Shown here: positions 18,377-27,834 of the stretch, in pieces | Layout of the letters: every line of letters starts with the position of its first letter | Position numbering within the stretch: the first letter of the stretch is position 1 | NCBI GenBank assembly: GCA_038134485.1 | Contig: JAYPVG010000019.1 | Coordinates: forward strand, 1-64,000 | DNA from: NORP240 sp038134485 | GTDB taxonomy: Bacteria > Pseudomonadota > Gammaproteobacteria > Pseudomonadales > Pseudohongiellaceae | Reading direction: 5' to 3' | Length of the DNA stretch: 64,000 bases | Notes under the pieces: model-generated | Told to the model about the DNA's origin: nothing | Seen by the model: the letters and a program-made list of their open reading frames with translations, nothing else | Databases searched by the model: none | Translations under genes and position numbers: made by a program

Positions 18377-19105
18377 ATGCTTTATTCACTATTGAATGCA
18401 GGGTACAAAAAAGCCATTACTGCGCGATTGAGCGGCTCGGGAGATGGACTGGTCGTTCCTGACGGAGGGCGCACCGCGCGCGTATTCAATCAGACGCTAT
18501 TCATGATATTTGGCCGGCTGGCGAGACTGGACGGTCAGGTGACTCAGGACGCAATCGACCACAGCACGCGAATTATGGGCATCCTGGGTCTTGATCCGAT
18601 CGCGCGCCAACTAGCAATTGACCACTTTCACATGGGCAAGGACCTTGCTGCGCCCATTAACGGGTCAACCGAGAATCTGATGCGGTTTATCGGTCGCCGA
18701 AGTGATTTGACCCGTTTGTTTCTCAAAACCCTCGGAGATGCGGCAGGCCTGGATGGCGGTATTGGGTTGCAACAACGTATTCTGTTGAGAAACGTTGGGG
18801 AGATCTGCGGATTCAGCAAACCGGAATTCGAAAAAATTTGTCTACACCGCGTTCCCTATGGTGAATATTACGGCAGTGAACTTTCGCCCCGGATTAACAA
18901 CGCTTACCAGGTTCTGCAGATTGCACCCGGTGCCGACAAACGCGAAATAAAGCGAGCCTACCTGCGCCTGGTCTCGCGCCACCACCCGGACAAACTGAAC
19001 CTGACCGACAGCTCCAGGGAAGCAAACCTGGCGGCCCAGGAGCAGTTTACGTCTATCCAGGAAGCCTACGAAATACTCTGCGGAACTCGCAAGCAGCGAG
19101 CCTGA
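18377..19105 (+). CDS. DjlA-like TerB/J-domain co-chaperone without membrane anchor
   Basis: 242-aa protein with an N-terminal TerB-like helical domain (about residues 25-150; FGRLARLDGQVTQDAI, GILGLDPIARQLAIDHF). A C-terminal J domain (about 175-242) carries the HPD motif in SRHHPDKLNL, so it should stimulate a DnaK-type ATPase. This is the DjlA architecture, but E. coli DjlA begins with a membrane segment and here the N terminus (MLYSLLNAGYKKAITARLSG) is not hydrophobic enough to be one. It begins 3 bp after murU and lies in the same operon. Confidence 0.85.
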   Translation: MLYSLLNAGYKKAITARLSGSGDGLVVPDGGRTARVFNQTLFMIFGRLARLDGQVTQDAIDHSTRIMGILGLDPIARQLAIDHFHMGKDLAAPINGSTENLMRFIGRRSDLTRLFLKTLGDAAGLDGGIGLQQRILLRNVGEICGFSKPEFEKICLHRVPYGEYYGSELSPRINNAYQVLQIAPGADKREIKRAYLRLVSRHHPDKLNLTDSSREANLAAQEQFTSIQEAYEILCGTRKQRA

Positions 19106-19176
19106 AGGTGGCACCTGGCCGCGGTTTGATCCTTCTTGGGCAATACTTCCGTGGGTAAAACCGGTAAAATAGCGCC

Positions 19177-19863
19177 ATGAAAGATTTTCTTATAGCTCCA
19201 TCCATACTGAGCGCCGACTTCGCCCGTCTGGGCGAAGAGGTTAATGCGGTGCTGGCCGCAGGTGCCGACGTTATCCATTTCGATGTGATGGACAATCACT
19301 ATGTGCCCAATCTGACTATTGGCCCCATGGTCTGCAAAGCCTTGCGGGACTTCCAGATCAGCGCACCGATTGATGTACACCTGATGGTCACTCCGGTGGA
19401 TCAGCTCATACAGGAATTTGCCAGCGCGGGAGCGGATTACATCAGTTTTCATCCCGAGGCCAGTTATCACGTTGATCGCTCTCTGCAATTGATTCGCGAT
19501 CAGGGCTGCAAGTCAGGCCTGGTCTTCAATCCTGGAAGCAGCATTGACTGCCTGCAATACCTGCTCGACAAGATAGACGTTGTCTTGCTCATGTCGGTTA
19601 ATCCCGGATTCGGCGGACAGAAGTTTATCCCCTCCACGCTAGATAAGCTGCGGCAGGTGCGGGAGATTATCGATGCGAGTGGTTTTCCCATCAGGCTGGA
19701 GGTGGATGGCGGAGTCAGCGTGAATAACATAGCCGAAATTGCCGCTGCGGGTGCCGACATGTTCGTGGCCGGGTCGGCAATATTCAATAGCGCAGATTAT
19801 GCTGACACGATATCCGCAATGCGAGCAGAGTTGGAGAGAGGGGGCAGGATCGCCAGCTCCTGA
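19177..19863 (+). CDS. rpe: Ribulose-phosphate 3-epimerase
   Basis: Interconverts ribulose-5-phosphate and xylulose-5-phosphate. The 228-aa TIM barrel shows APSILSADFARLGEEV, the metal histidine/aspartate pair in VIHFDVMDNHYVPNLT, HLMVTPVDQLI, MSVNPGFGGQKFIP and LEVDGGVSVNNI. A run of eight T follows the stop, but the preceding stem is weak. In pseudomonads gph lies between rpe and trpE; it is missing here and trpE starts 46 bp downstream. Confidence 0.97.
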   Translation: MKDFLIAPSILSADFARLGEEVNAVLAAGADVIHFDVMDNHYVPNLTIGPMVCKALRDFQISAPIDVHLMVTPVDQLIQEFASAGADYISFHPEASYHVDRSLQLIRDQGCKSGLVFNPGSSIDCLQYLLDKIDVVLLMSVNPGFGGQKFIPSTLDKLRQVREIIDASGFPIRLEVDGGVSVNNIAEIAAAGADMFVAGSAIFNSADYADTISAMRAELERGGRIASS

Positions 19864-19909
19864 TTTTTTTTACCACTAAGTTACCTTCTTGCGAATTTTT
19901 GTGACTCCC

Positions 19910-21403
19910 ATGAACGAGCAGCAATTCAACCAACTGGCCCGGCAAGGTTACAACCGAATACCGGTGGCGAGGGAAGTGCTGGCGGACACCGAGACGCCAT
20001 TGAGTACTTACCTGAAGCTATGCCGCGGCGACGGTCCTGCCAAATACAGCTATCTATTTGAATCTGTGCAGGGAGGCGAAAAATGGGGTCGATATTCAAT
20101 AATTGGTCTGCCTTGTCGAACAGTGCTGCGAGTGGTCGGCACCAGCATCACTGTTGAAACCGACGGCGATATCATCGAGCAAGTAGAACGGGATGACCCG
20201 TTTGAATTCGTGGCTGAATTCAAGAATCGCTACGAGGTCGCCCTCCTCGATGAGGAATTACGTTTCTCTGGTGGGCTGGTAGGGTATTTTTGCTACGACT
20301 CAGTGCGATACGTGGAGCCGGTAATCGGGCCCGCGAGTGGTGTTGATGAGATCGGCAGTCCGGAAGTGCTACTGATGGTGTCCGAAGAGGTAGTGATATT
20401 CGATAATCTGAAAGGCACGATTCTCCTGACCCTCAATGTAGACCCGACTGAGACTGGTGCATTTCAGGGCGCCCAGCAACGGCTTGATGAGTTAGAGCAC
20501 GCGCTCGCCGAGCCGGCAGAACTGCCAGTCGCCAAGTTCGGCACCCCTGTCTCGGCGGAGGATTTTATCTCCAGTTTTCAACAGCAGCCTTTCGAAGATT
20601 CGGTGCGGCGAATCAAGGATTACATTGTCGCCGGAGATGTCATGCAGGTGGTCCTGGCGCAGCGAATGTCCGTGCCGTTTGATGGTGAGGCGTTAAACGT
20701 CTACCGGGCGCTGCGGCACCTGAATCCGTCTCCCTACATGGTTTATTTTGAGCTTGGTGATCATCAGGTGGTTAGCGCATCGCCAGAGATACTGGCACGG
20801 GTAGAGGCGGGCAAAGTGACGGTGCGGCCATTAGCGGGCACCCGACCCAGGGGCCGCACCGATGAAGAAGATTTAGCGCTGGAACAGGAATTGGTGCCGG
20901 ACGACAAGCAAATGCCGTAGAACTTTATGCAAACCGACCTGAGCAGAAACGACTCGGGCCGTGTGTCCAAGTCCGGCAGCGTGACCGTGCGACGAAAGAT
21001 GTTCGTCGAGCGTTATTCCCACGTCATGCATATAGCTTCCATTGTCGAGAGTGAAATGTGCGACGATAAGACGGCACTGGATGTTCTGAAGGCAACCCTG
21101 CCAGTTGGGACCCTGAGCGGCGCGCCCAAAGTCCGGGCGATGGAAATCATTGATGAACTGGAGCCGGTGAAGCGGGGTATTTATGGCGGTGCCATGGGTT
21201 ACCTGGCCTGGAACGGCAACATGGATATGGCCATTGCCATCCGCACGGCGGTTATCAAGGATGGAACGCTTTACGTGCAGGCCGGCGCCGGGATCGTGGC
21301 TGATTCGGTACCGACATCCGAGTGGGAGGAAACTCAGAACAAGGCTCGCGCTATCGTCAAAGCGGTGCAACTGGCGCAGAATAATCTGGATCTTCGGGTA
21401 TAA
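19910..21403 (+). pseudogene. trpE: Anthranilate synthase component I (trpE), interrupted by an in-frame stop
   Basis: Anthranilate synthase large subunit, first committed step of tryptophan synthesis, pairing with TrpG. The frame starts MNEQQFNQLARQGYNRIPVA and has SYLFESVQGGEKWGRYS, SPYMVYFELGDHQVVSASPE and RPLAGTRPRGRTDEEDLALE. A TAG at 20918-20920 then interrupts it, in the stretch expected to read like KEIAEHLMLIDLGRND. The same frame resumes as MQTDLSRNDSGRVSKSGSV and runs through ERYSHVMHIAS and LPVGTLSGAPKVRAMEII to the normal C terminus. Skipping one base after 20913 and one T near 20924-20926 restores KQIAVELMQTDLSRND, so two compensating 1-nt indels explain it better than a single nonsense change. 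It may be a sequencing or assembly error, or real inactivation. The next gene starts 5 bp after the stop. Confidence 0.9.
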
Positions 21404-21408
21404 ATCCG

Positions 21409-23391
21409 ATGAACACCATGAACGTGATTTTCTTTGTGCTGTTCGCGGTCCCTGTATGCGCGGCGCAATATTACAGTCTTGAACGCAGTCCGCTGGCACT
21501 TGTGACTGCAATGATGTCATTGTGTATGCTGGTCTTTCTGGTAGGCAAGGCTCTTGCCAGTATCAGGCTGGGGTTGGCTCGCACAACAGTCGGGTTGATA
21601 GTTACATTTTTCCTTGCCTGCTATTTCTACGGTCAGTTCCTTAGCTACTACCTGCAAGGCAGTTATTTCAACCAGCAGTTCTATTACCATTTCAATATCA
21701 GCTCCCTGACGGAATCATGGTCGGTTTACTGGCCTTTGATGCTGTTGTTCCTGGTATGGTTGACAGCATTGTGGATTTGCTTGCTGTATTTCAGCCATCG
21801 GCTCTCTGCCGAGCGGCCGACAGGTGCGTCTTTAGCAGTGCTTTTTATCCTGACCCTGATGCTGGATCCGGGTCTGCGTCAGTCAGCCATGGCAGCGCTT
21901 GCGGCAGAAAGTGGCGGTCGAGTGCAATCGTTAGCGCAAGTTAACTGGCAGCGTCTCAAACTAAATCGCGAGGTGCTGGAAAGCGCCGACGTTTCCGCCG
22001 AGCCAGGGAAAAATCTGGTACTCATTTACATGGAGGGGCTGGATGTAGTCTATACCGAAGAGGAGATATTCCCGGCGCTGACACCGAACCTGAACCGGCT
22101 GAACACAGAAGGATGGCAACTGGACAATCTCATTCCGATTGATGGAACGGGATGGACAATGGGAGGAATCGTTTCTTCTCTTTGTGGAACGCCACTGGTC
22201 CATGACCTGGGGCTTGATGGTAATGTGATCATGTTTACCGGCTTCCTGGATCGCGCAATCTGTTTACCGGACATACTGCACATCGCCGGTTACGAGCAGA
22301 CGTTTATGGGTGGGGCGTCGCTAGATTTTGCCGGCAAGGGCGAATTTTTTAACGCTCATAATTTTGACCGGGTGCTGGGTCGGGATCAGCTGGTACCCAG
22401 GCTGCCTGATCCCAGTTACACAGGCGGTTGGGGTCTGTTCGATGATTCACTGTTTGATTTGGCATTTGAAGAATTCAAATCCTTGGCCGCATCGGGCGGT
22501 CCTTTTAACCTGACGGTTCTGACTGTGGACACCCACCATCCGACGGGAGAACCGTCGGCCAGTTGCGATGCGTACCCATATATTGACAACTCCATTCTGG
22601 ATGCGGTTCATTGTACGGATCAATTAGTGGGAAAGTTTATCGATAAACTGAAGCAACACCCTGCGTACGAGAACACAATAATCATACTGGCGTCGGATCA
22701 CCTCGGAATGCGCAATAATGCCTCCTCACTTTTCCCAGAAGATTACGATCGCAAACTTTACTTTAATGTTCTGAATGCCTCGTCCAGCGTTCCGTCCGGA
22801 CGAATCGCAACTCCTGTTGATCTGGCGCCAACAATACTCGGCTTGCTGGAAATCAAGCATAATGCTCCCTTCCTGGCCGGGGGGAATCTGCTAAAAGGTG
22901 AATTGCTGAGTGTTTCGGATATCGAAATTTTTGCCGATCGCCAGCAGGCTATAGGTTTTATTAACAGTAACTATCTTTCCTCTCTGGACGGAGAAGGCCG
23001 GTTACTTTATTCCTTGCGGAGGACCAGGCTGACAGATCTTGCATTTTCTGCGCATGTCAAGGACGCAAATCTTTCCATCGAAGGTTTACGCTTCAACTCA
23101 ACAGGTACTGATCCCTATTTCATATTGCCGAAACTGAATCTGGCTTCCACGAGCGGACTGCGGCTCTATGTGACGCTGGAAGCCGAACGAGATTCCACCT
23201 TTACACTTTATTTTCCGACAGGTGACAGTCCTTACTATTCCGAGACAAATACTATCAAGGCCAATACAACGGCTGGAGAAAACCGCATAAGGCTGAGTCT
23301 CGATGCCGTCGCCACTGACGGCCAGTTGCGAATTGATCCGGGGGCAAATCCTGGAACTTTTTTGATAAGCCGCATCGAAATCAGATCCTAA
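21409..23391 (+). CDS. OpgB-like membrane phosphoglycerol transferase (alkaline-phosphatase/LTA-synthase superfamily)
   Basis: Probable inner-membrane enzyme with a periplasmic catalytic domain. OpgB/MdoB moves phosphoglycerol from phosphatidylglycerol to periplasmic glucans, releasing diacylglycerol. The 660 aa contain about four hydrophobic segments in residues 1-155. The catalytic domain (about 200-500) has the metal glutamate in VLIYMEGLD (E209), the probable nucleophile T250 in PIDGTGWTMGGIVSSLCG, and the metal site IILASDHLGM. The GTGWT block favours OpgB over LTA synthases. A C-terminal beta-rich domain (about 555-660) is homologous to the end of the next protein. It starts 5 bp after trpE, suggesting cotranscription. 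No opgGH-like glucan synthase is in view, so the acceptor is unknown. Confidence 0.8.
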   Translation: MNTMNVIFFVLFAVPVCAAQYYSLERSPLALVTAMMSLCMLVFLVGKALASIRLGLARTTVGLIVTFFLACYFYGQFLSYYLQGSYFNQQFYYHFNISSLTESWSVYWPLMLLFLVWLTALWICLLYFSHRLSAERPTGASLAVLFILTLMLDPGLRQSAMAALAAESGGRVQSLAQVNWQRLKLNREVLESADVSAEPGKNLVLIYMEGLDVVYTEEEIFPALTPNLNRLNTEGWQLDNLIPIDGTGWTMGGIVSSLCGTPLVHDLGLDGNVIMFTGFLDRAICLPDILHIAGYEQTFMGGASLDFAGKGEFFNAHNFDRVLGRDQLVPRLPDPSYTGGWGLFDDSLFDLAFEEFKSLAASGGPFNLTVLTVDTHHPTGEPSASCDAYPYIDNSILDAVHCTDQLVGKFIDKLKQHPAYENTIIILASDHLGMRNNASSLFPEDYDRKLYFNVLNASSSVPSGRIATPVDLAPTILGLLEIKHNAPFLAGGNLLKGELLSVSDIEIFADRQQAIGFINSNYLSSLDGEGRLLYSLRRTRLTDLAFSAHVKDANLSIEGLRFNSTGTDPYFILPKLNLASTSGLRLYVTLEAERDSTFTLYFPTGDSPYYSETNTIKANTTAGENRIRLSLDAVATDGQLRIDPGANPGTFLISRIEIRS

Positions 23392-23407
23392 AGGAGAGAT
23401 TATTACC

Positions 23408-24757
23408 TTGAACAGGTCCATCCGGCCAACGGCATCAGTGGTAAAAATCACATACCGAAATTTGCTCGTCGTCATAGTAGCCATGCTTTGGGTATCCAAG
23501 GCATCTTCTTCTCAGAGTGGGTTGGATCTGCCGCGTGTCGCACATGCGGGAGGTCAATTAGACGGGGCAACCTACACTAATTCTCTGGAGGCGCTGGAGA
23601 AAAATTATGAAGCCGGCTTCCGCGCCTTTGAGATAGACCTGAGCTTTACTTCCGACAGGGAGCTCGTATGTCTGCATGACTGGGACGAAAGTTTCACCAG
23701 AAGTTTTGACTTGCCGCCTGCTTCTCCAGTATCACTTCAGGAATTTGAACGATTGGTTCAAGAGAGATCAAGCGTTACTAAATGTACCCTGGCTTCATTG
23801 ATGCATTGGTTTGATGAACACCATGACGCTATCCTGATCACCGACGTCAAGGAACGAAATCTCGAGGCTCTGGAGCATATCAGTACCCGCTATCCGCAAC
23901 TTTTGTCGCGCATCGTGCCCCAGATTTATCAGCCGGACGAATATGAGAGCGTCAAGGCGTTTGGCTTTGAACAGCTGATCTGGACGCTGTATCTCTATCC
24001 GGGTGGCACGCAATCGGTGCTGGAGAGCCTTAAAGACATGACGCTATGGGCGGTTTCCATGAATTCAGATCGCGCACAGGAAGATCTGCCTCGCAGACTC
24101 GATGAGTTGGGGATACCGACCTATGCTCACACCATAAATCAATACGCAGACCTGCTCTACCTCAGAACTCGCGGTATTGACGAGATTTATACTGACAATC
24201 TGACAATTGCTCGAGAAACAGAAATTGTTAAGGAATGCCGGTTGGCCTTCCGCGATAGTGAATTATTCAAGGCAAGTCCAAATAGCGAGGCCGGAAGAAC
24301 CCGGAGCGCGCGGCGCTTTGGGGGGCGGCCTAGAATCTTGTTCCAGTTGAACCGGAGTTTTTGCGCCCCCGACGCAAGGACTAACCAGATATCGGATTTG
24401 ACATTGGATTCTGACCGATTGGAGATCGTAGCTACCGGAAGAGATCCCTACATAAGCCTCCCTACTTTTGAGCATACTGTTAATGAATTGGTAGTTTACG
24501 TGTCACTTGATTCGCCGGACAGTACCATCTTGGAAGTTTTTTATGCTACGAAGGATGAACCAGCATTTTCCGCCGCGCGTCGTGTTTCCCGGCGAGTCGA
24601 AGCAGGAGGCAATGACTTGGTTCTTGAGATTAGTGGGTCATCGCCGGTCACCCGCTTGAGACTGGATCCTGGTGCAGTCGCCGGAGTTTACCGCATAGAG
24701 AATTTCGAAGTTCGCGCCGGCTTACGATCGCTATTCAGATTTTTGCGCAGAAACTGA
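23408..24757 (+). CDS. Exported glycerophosphodiester phosphodiesterase with extra C-terminal domain
   Basis: 449-aa GDPD-family TIM-barrel protein, expected to cleave glycerophosphodiesters to glycerol-3-phosphate and an alcohol. A signal segment (NLLVVIVAMLWVS, residues 18-30) puts it in the periplasm. Catalytic residues are H46 in RVAHAGG, N58 in YTNSLEAL, E75 and D77 in FEIDLSF, and H90 in CLHDWDESF. After the barrel (to about 270) there is an uncharacterised linker and a C-terminal beta-rich domain (about 335-440) similar to that of the preceding OpgB-like protein. Start is TTG 23408, with a strong AAGGAG about 11 nt upstream and no better upstream start. It lies 16 bp after the OpgB-like gene. 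It converges on the glycerol-transporter operon 89 bp away. Confidence 0.82.
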   Translation: MNRSIRPTASVVKITYRNLLVVIVAMLWVSKASSSQSGLDLPRVAHAGGQLDGATYTNSLEALEKNYEAGFRAFEIDLSFTSDRELVCLHDWDESFTRSFDLPPASPVSLQEFERLVQERSSVTKCTLASLMHWFDEHHDAILITDVKERNLEALEHISTRYPQLLSRIVPQIYQPDEYESVKAFGFEQLIWTLYLYPGGTQSVLESLKDMTLWAVSMNSDRAQEDLPRRLDELGIPTYAHTINQYADLLYLRTRGIDEIYTDNLTIARETEIVKECRLAFRDSELFKASPNSEAGRTRSARRFGGRPRILFQLNRSFCAPDARTNQISDLTLDSDRLEIVATGRDPYISLPTFEHTVNELVVYVSLDSPDSTILEVFYATKDEPAFSAARRVSRRVEAGGNDLVLEISGSSPVTRLRLDPGAVAGVYRIENFEVRAGLRSLFRFLRRN

Positions 24758-24846
24758 AACTGCAACTTGTTTCTCCAGGCAGAAAGCCGCAGCATTGAAG
24801 TGTTCCTGCCGCAGCTCATTAGACCGCTAGGGTGATCCGCTGCGTG

Positions 24847-26574
24847 TCACTGCCAGCTTCTTACCAGTTCGTCGTAATCCACCGTGATGGGTTGGGGCTT
24901 TTCATTTTCCAGTCGCGGCTTCGGCGCGCCGGGTTGAGAAAACCAGTAGTCCCGGCTTTGCTGATCATTTAGCCGCGGTCCGCATTCGCCGAGCACACCG
25001 GCCCGCTCCAGACGTCCCATCAGCCGATCCTGGGCAACAGCCAGGGAGGTCATTGCCTCCTGCGGAGTCTTGGCACCGGAGGCGGCGTCACCGATGTTCT
25101 GCCACCAGAGCTGTGCCAGCCGGGGATAATCGGGTACGTTGGTACCCGTCGGAGTCCACTGCACACGGGCGGGCGAGCGATAGAATTCCACCAGCCCCCC
25201 GAGTTCGGCCGCCCGTTCGGTAAAACTCTCATGCCGGATATCGGAGTCTCGAATGACGGTCAGCCCGACATGACTCTTCTTCAGCGACACGGTTTTAGAG
25301 GTCACAAACTGCGCGTAAAGCCAGGCCGCCTTGGCGCGTTCTGTCGGTGTTGACTTCATCAGGGTCCAGGAGCCGGCATCCTGGTATCCCAGTTTCTGAC
25401 CTTCCTCCCAGTACGCGCCATGGGGAGAAGGTGCCATGCGCCACTTCGGTGTGCCGTCATCGTTCATCACCGGGAGTCCGGGTACAACCATGTCGGCTGT
25501 GAAAGTGGTGTACCAGAAAATTTGCTGGGCGATATTGCCCTGTGCTGGAACCGGTCCGGCCTCGCTGAATACCATGCCGGCCGCTTCCGGCGGAGCGTAT
25601 TTCTGCAACCAGTCGATGTACTTGGTAACGGAGTAGACCGCGGCCGGCCCGTCCGTTGCGCCACCTCGCTCGACCGCCGAGCCGACTGGTCGACAGCCTT
25701 CCACCCGAATGCCCCACTCATCGACTGGCAGTCCATTGGGACTGCCGACGTCACCGGCCCCTGCCATACTTAACCAGGCGTCGGTAAAACGCCAACCGAG
25801 AGATGGATCTTTCTTGCCATAGTCCATATGGCCGTATATTTTCTGGCCGTCTATGTCGCCGACATGTACGGTGAAAAACTCGGCGATATCCTCATAGGCT
25901 GACCAGTTGACTGGTACGCCCAGCTCGTAGCCGTATCGATCGCGGAACTGCTGCTTGATATCCGGGTCGGTGAACCAGTCATAGCGAAACCAGTAAAGGT
26001 TGGCGAACTGCTGGCTCGGCAGCTGGTAGATCTTGTCGTCGGGACCGGTGGTGAACGAAATGCCGATAAAGTCATCCAGATCCAGGGTTGGAGACGTGAC
26101 ATCTGCGCCTTCACCAGTCATCCAGTCGGTCAGGTTGCGTACCTGTTGATAACGGAAATGGGTGCCAATCAAGTCGGAATCATTGACATAGGCGTCGTAG
26201 ATATTTTCCCCGGATTGCATCTGGGTCTGCAGTTTCTCAACTACATCGCCTTCGCCTATCAGATCGTGCGTAATCTCAATACCGGTAATCTCGGAAAATG
26301 CCCTGGCCAGCGTCTGAGCCTCGTATTCATGGGTGGTTATGGTCTCGGAAACTACCTTGATCTCCATTCCGACGAACGGTCGAGCCGCTTCGATAAACCA
26401 GGAAAGTTCATCCAGCTGTTGCTGTTGGGTCAGCGTTGACGGCTGGAACTCCGATAACCAGCGCCGCGCGTCCTCGATATCGGCCTTTCCGGCGCTGGAC
26501 ACCGTTACGCCCACAATTGTCCCTGCCAACAGCCAGTTTTGTTTGCCAAATCCCATTTTTCTTTTCTGCCTCAC
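24847..26574 (-). CDS. glpV: Glycerol ABC transporter substrate-binding protein (GlpV-like)
   Basis: Large (575 aa) periplasmic extracellular solute-binding protein with a signal peptide (NWLLAGTIVGVTVSSAGKAD). The binding fold shows VGMEIKVVSETITTHEYEAQ, MQSGENIYDAYVNDSDLI and YQLPSQQFANLYWFRYDWF. It is the last gene of a cluster in the order glpS-glpT-glpP-glpQ-glpU-glpV, identical to the characterised Rhizobium leguminosarum glycerol importer, and the small DUF2160 gene beside it is diagnostic. The frame opens at GTG 26574; ATG 26556 (MGFGKQNW) is an alternative start. The glycerol substrate is inferred from cluster identity. Confidence 0.85.
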   Translation of the reverse strand: MRQKRKMGFGKQNWLLAGTIVGVTVSSAGKADIEDARRWLSEFQPSTLTQQQQLDELSWFIEAARPFVGMEIKVVSETITTHEYEAQTLARAFSEITGIEITHDLIGEGDVVEKLQTQMQSGENIYDAYVNDSDLIGTHFRYQQVRNLTDWMTGEGADVTSPTLDLDDFIGISFTTGPDDKIYQLPSQQFANLYWFRYDWFTDPDIKQQFRDRYGYELGVPVNWSAYEDIAEFFTVHVGDIDGQKIYGHMDYGKKDPSLGWRFTDAWLSMAGAGDVGSPNGLPVDEWGIRVEGCRPVGSAVERGGATDGPAAVYSVTKYIDWLQKYAPPEAAGMVFSEAGPVPAQGNIAQQIFWYTTFTADMVVPGLPVMNDDGTPKWRMAPSPHGAYWEEGQKLGYQDAGSWTLMKSTPTERAKAAWLYAQFVTSKTVSLKKSHVGLTVIRDSDIRHESFTERAAELGGLVEFYRSPARVQWTPTGTNVPDYPRLAQLWWQNIGDAASGAKTPQEAMTSLAVAQDRLMGRLERAGVLGECGPRLNDQQSRDYWFSQPGAPKPRLENEKPQPITVDYDELVRSWQ

Positions 26575-26586
26575 TTGCTTTGGAAA

Positions 26587-26871
26587 TTATACGAAGATGA
26601 AAACCAGGACAGCGAATGCGACGCTGGTCAACGTTCCCCACCACAGGCTGCTGCCTGCCATTGCCAGCCACGCCAGGCAGATGAATGCGCTCCCCAGTAG
26701 TGCAATAAATAGGCGATCGCCCCGCGTAGTTTCGAACCTGAGTATGCCAAACCGGGGTCCGCCCCCGGGGCTGAAATACTCCCATACGCACATGCACAAA
26801 ATTAAGCTGGCAATAGCAGTAAAAAAGATTGCCGTGGGCTGTGTCCATGCCATCCAACCGAGATCGATCAT
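26587..26871 (-). CDS. glpU: DUF2160 small membrane protein (GlpU-like)
   Basis: 94-aa membrane protein with about three hydrophobic helices: AIFFTAIASLILCMCVW, RLFIALLGSAFICLAWLAMA and WWGTLTSVAFAVLVFIFV. The opening WMAWTQPTAIFF and the loop FETTRGDRLFI are typical of DUF2160 proteins, which accompany glycerol ABC importers. Its exact role in transport is not known. It lies 12 bp before glpV and 150 bp after glpQ; that gap holds a small perfect hairpin (CGGCC TGT GGCCG, 26929-26941) and no gene. Confidence 0.85.
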   Translation of the reverse strand: MIDLGWMAWTQPTAIFFTAIASLILCMCVWEYFSPGGGPRFGILRFETTRGDRLFIALLGSAFICLAWLAMAGSSLWWGTLTSVAFAVLVFIFV

Positions 26872-27021
26872 TGATTATCCATTCTTTTTTACCAGCATGT
26901 AATAGATCTATCTGATCTGGATGCCGATCGGCCTGTGGCCGGACGGTTTCCGTACAGGTCAGCTTAACAAACTTTTCAATGCGGCCCAATTCCTGCCTAC
27001 TCGTCAAAATCACCTTATCAA

Positions 27022-27834
27022 TCAGACTCGGCCAAGCGCGAAACCTCTGGCAATGTGATTGCGGACAAAATAGATCACCAGAGCACCCGGAATCAGAGTC
27101 AGTACCCCGGCCGCAGCCAGTACTCCCCAGTCGAGGCCCGAGGCCGAGACAGTCCTCGTCATGACGGCAGAGATGGGTTTGGCGTCGGTGACGGTCAGAG
27201 TCCTGGCGATTAAAAGCTCGACCCAGGAAAACATGAAGCAGAAAAAAGCTGCGACGCCAATTCCCGAAGCGATCATGGGTGAAAAAATCTTAAAAAAGAA
27301 TCGAGGAAATGAATAACCATCGATATACGCAGTTTCATCGATTTCTTTCGGCACCGAGGACATGAATCCCTCCAGGATCCAAACCGCCAGGGGTACATTG
27401 AACAGACAGTGGGCCAGTGCCACCGCAATGTGGGTATCAATCAGGCCGAACGCGGAGTACAGTTGAAAAAACGGCAGTACAAAAACCGCAGGTGGCGCCA
27501 TGCGATTGGTCAGCAGCCAGAAAAACAGGTGTTTATCGCCAAGAAACCGATAGCGGGAGAAAGCGTACGCTGCCGGCAGGGATACGCTGATGGCAATAAT
27601 CGTATTGAGCATCACGTAAGTGATTGAGTTGATGTAGCCACTGTACCAGGATGGATCGGTAAAAATGGTCACGTAGTTCTGCACTGTAAAATCTCTGGGC
27701 CATAAGGAAAAAGTAGATAAGATTTCCTGGTTTGTTTTAAAACTCATGTTCAATAACCAGTAGATTGGCAATAGCAAAAACAATATGTAGAGGCTCAGGG
27801 TAGCGCGCTTGATTTTTAGCAGATTATTACTCAT
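27022..27834 (-). CDS. glpQ: Glycerol ABC transporter permease (GlpQ-like)
   Basis: 270-aa MalG-type inner-membrane permease with six predicted helices starting at TLSLYILFLLLPIYWLLNMS. The cytoplasmic EAA loop that docks the ATPase is seen as VPKEIDETAYIDGYSFPRFF. It overlaps the upstream permease gene by 8 bp, so the two are probably co-translated as a heterodimer. This glpQ is a transporter permease, not the E. coli glycerophosphodiesterase of the same name. Confidence 0.87.
   Translation of the reverse strand: MSNNLLKIKRATLSLYILFLLLPIYWLLNMSFKTNQEILSTFSLWPRDFTVQNYVTIFTDPSWYSGYINSITYVMLNTIIAISVSLPAAYAFSRYRFLGDKHLFFWLLTNRMAPPAVFVLPFFQLYSAFGLIDTHIAVALAHCLFNVPLAVWILEGFMSSVPKEIDETAYIDGYSFPRFFFKIFSPMIASGIGVAAFFCFMFSWVELLIARTLTVTDAKPISAVMTRTVSASGLDWGVLAAAGVLTLIPGALVIYFVRNHIARGFALGRV

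Noticed and set aside
19830..19875. Intrinsic terminator at the rpe end (eight T after the stop)
   Set aside because: Only a 4-bp GGAG/CTCC stem can be drawn, too weak to call.
20873..21520. 215-codon minus-strand frame opposite the trpE 3' end
   Set aside because: Antisense to conserved trpE coding sequence and without family features.
21409..23391. Reading the OpgB-like protein as an arylsulfatase
   Set aside because: The nucleophile context (GTGWTMGG) has no sulfatase CxPxR motif, and the N-terminal membrane segments fit phosphoglycerol transferases.
26408..27013. 201-codon minus-strand frame spanning glpU and the gap before it
   Set aside because: It overlaps the DUF2160 gene and the glpV start in another frame; its translation is low-complexity and unlike any family.
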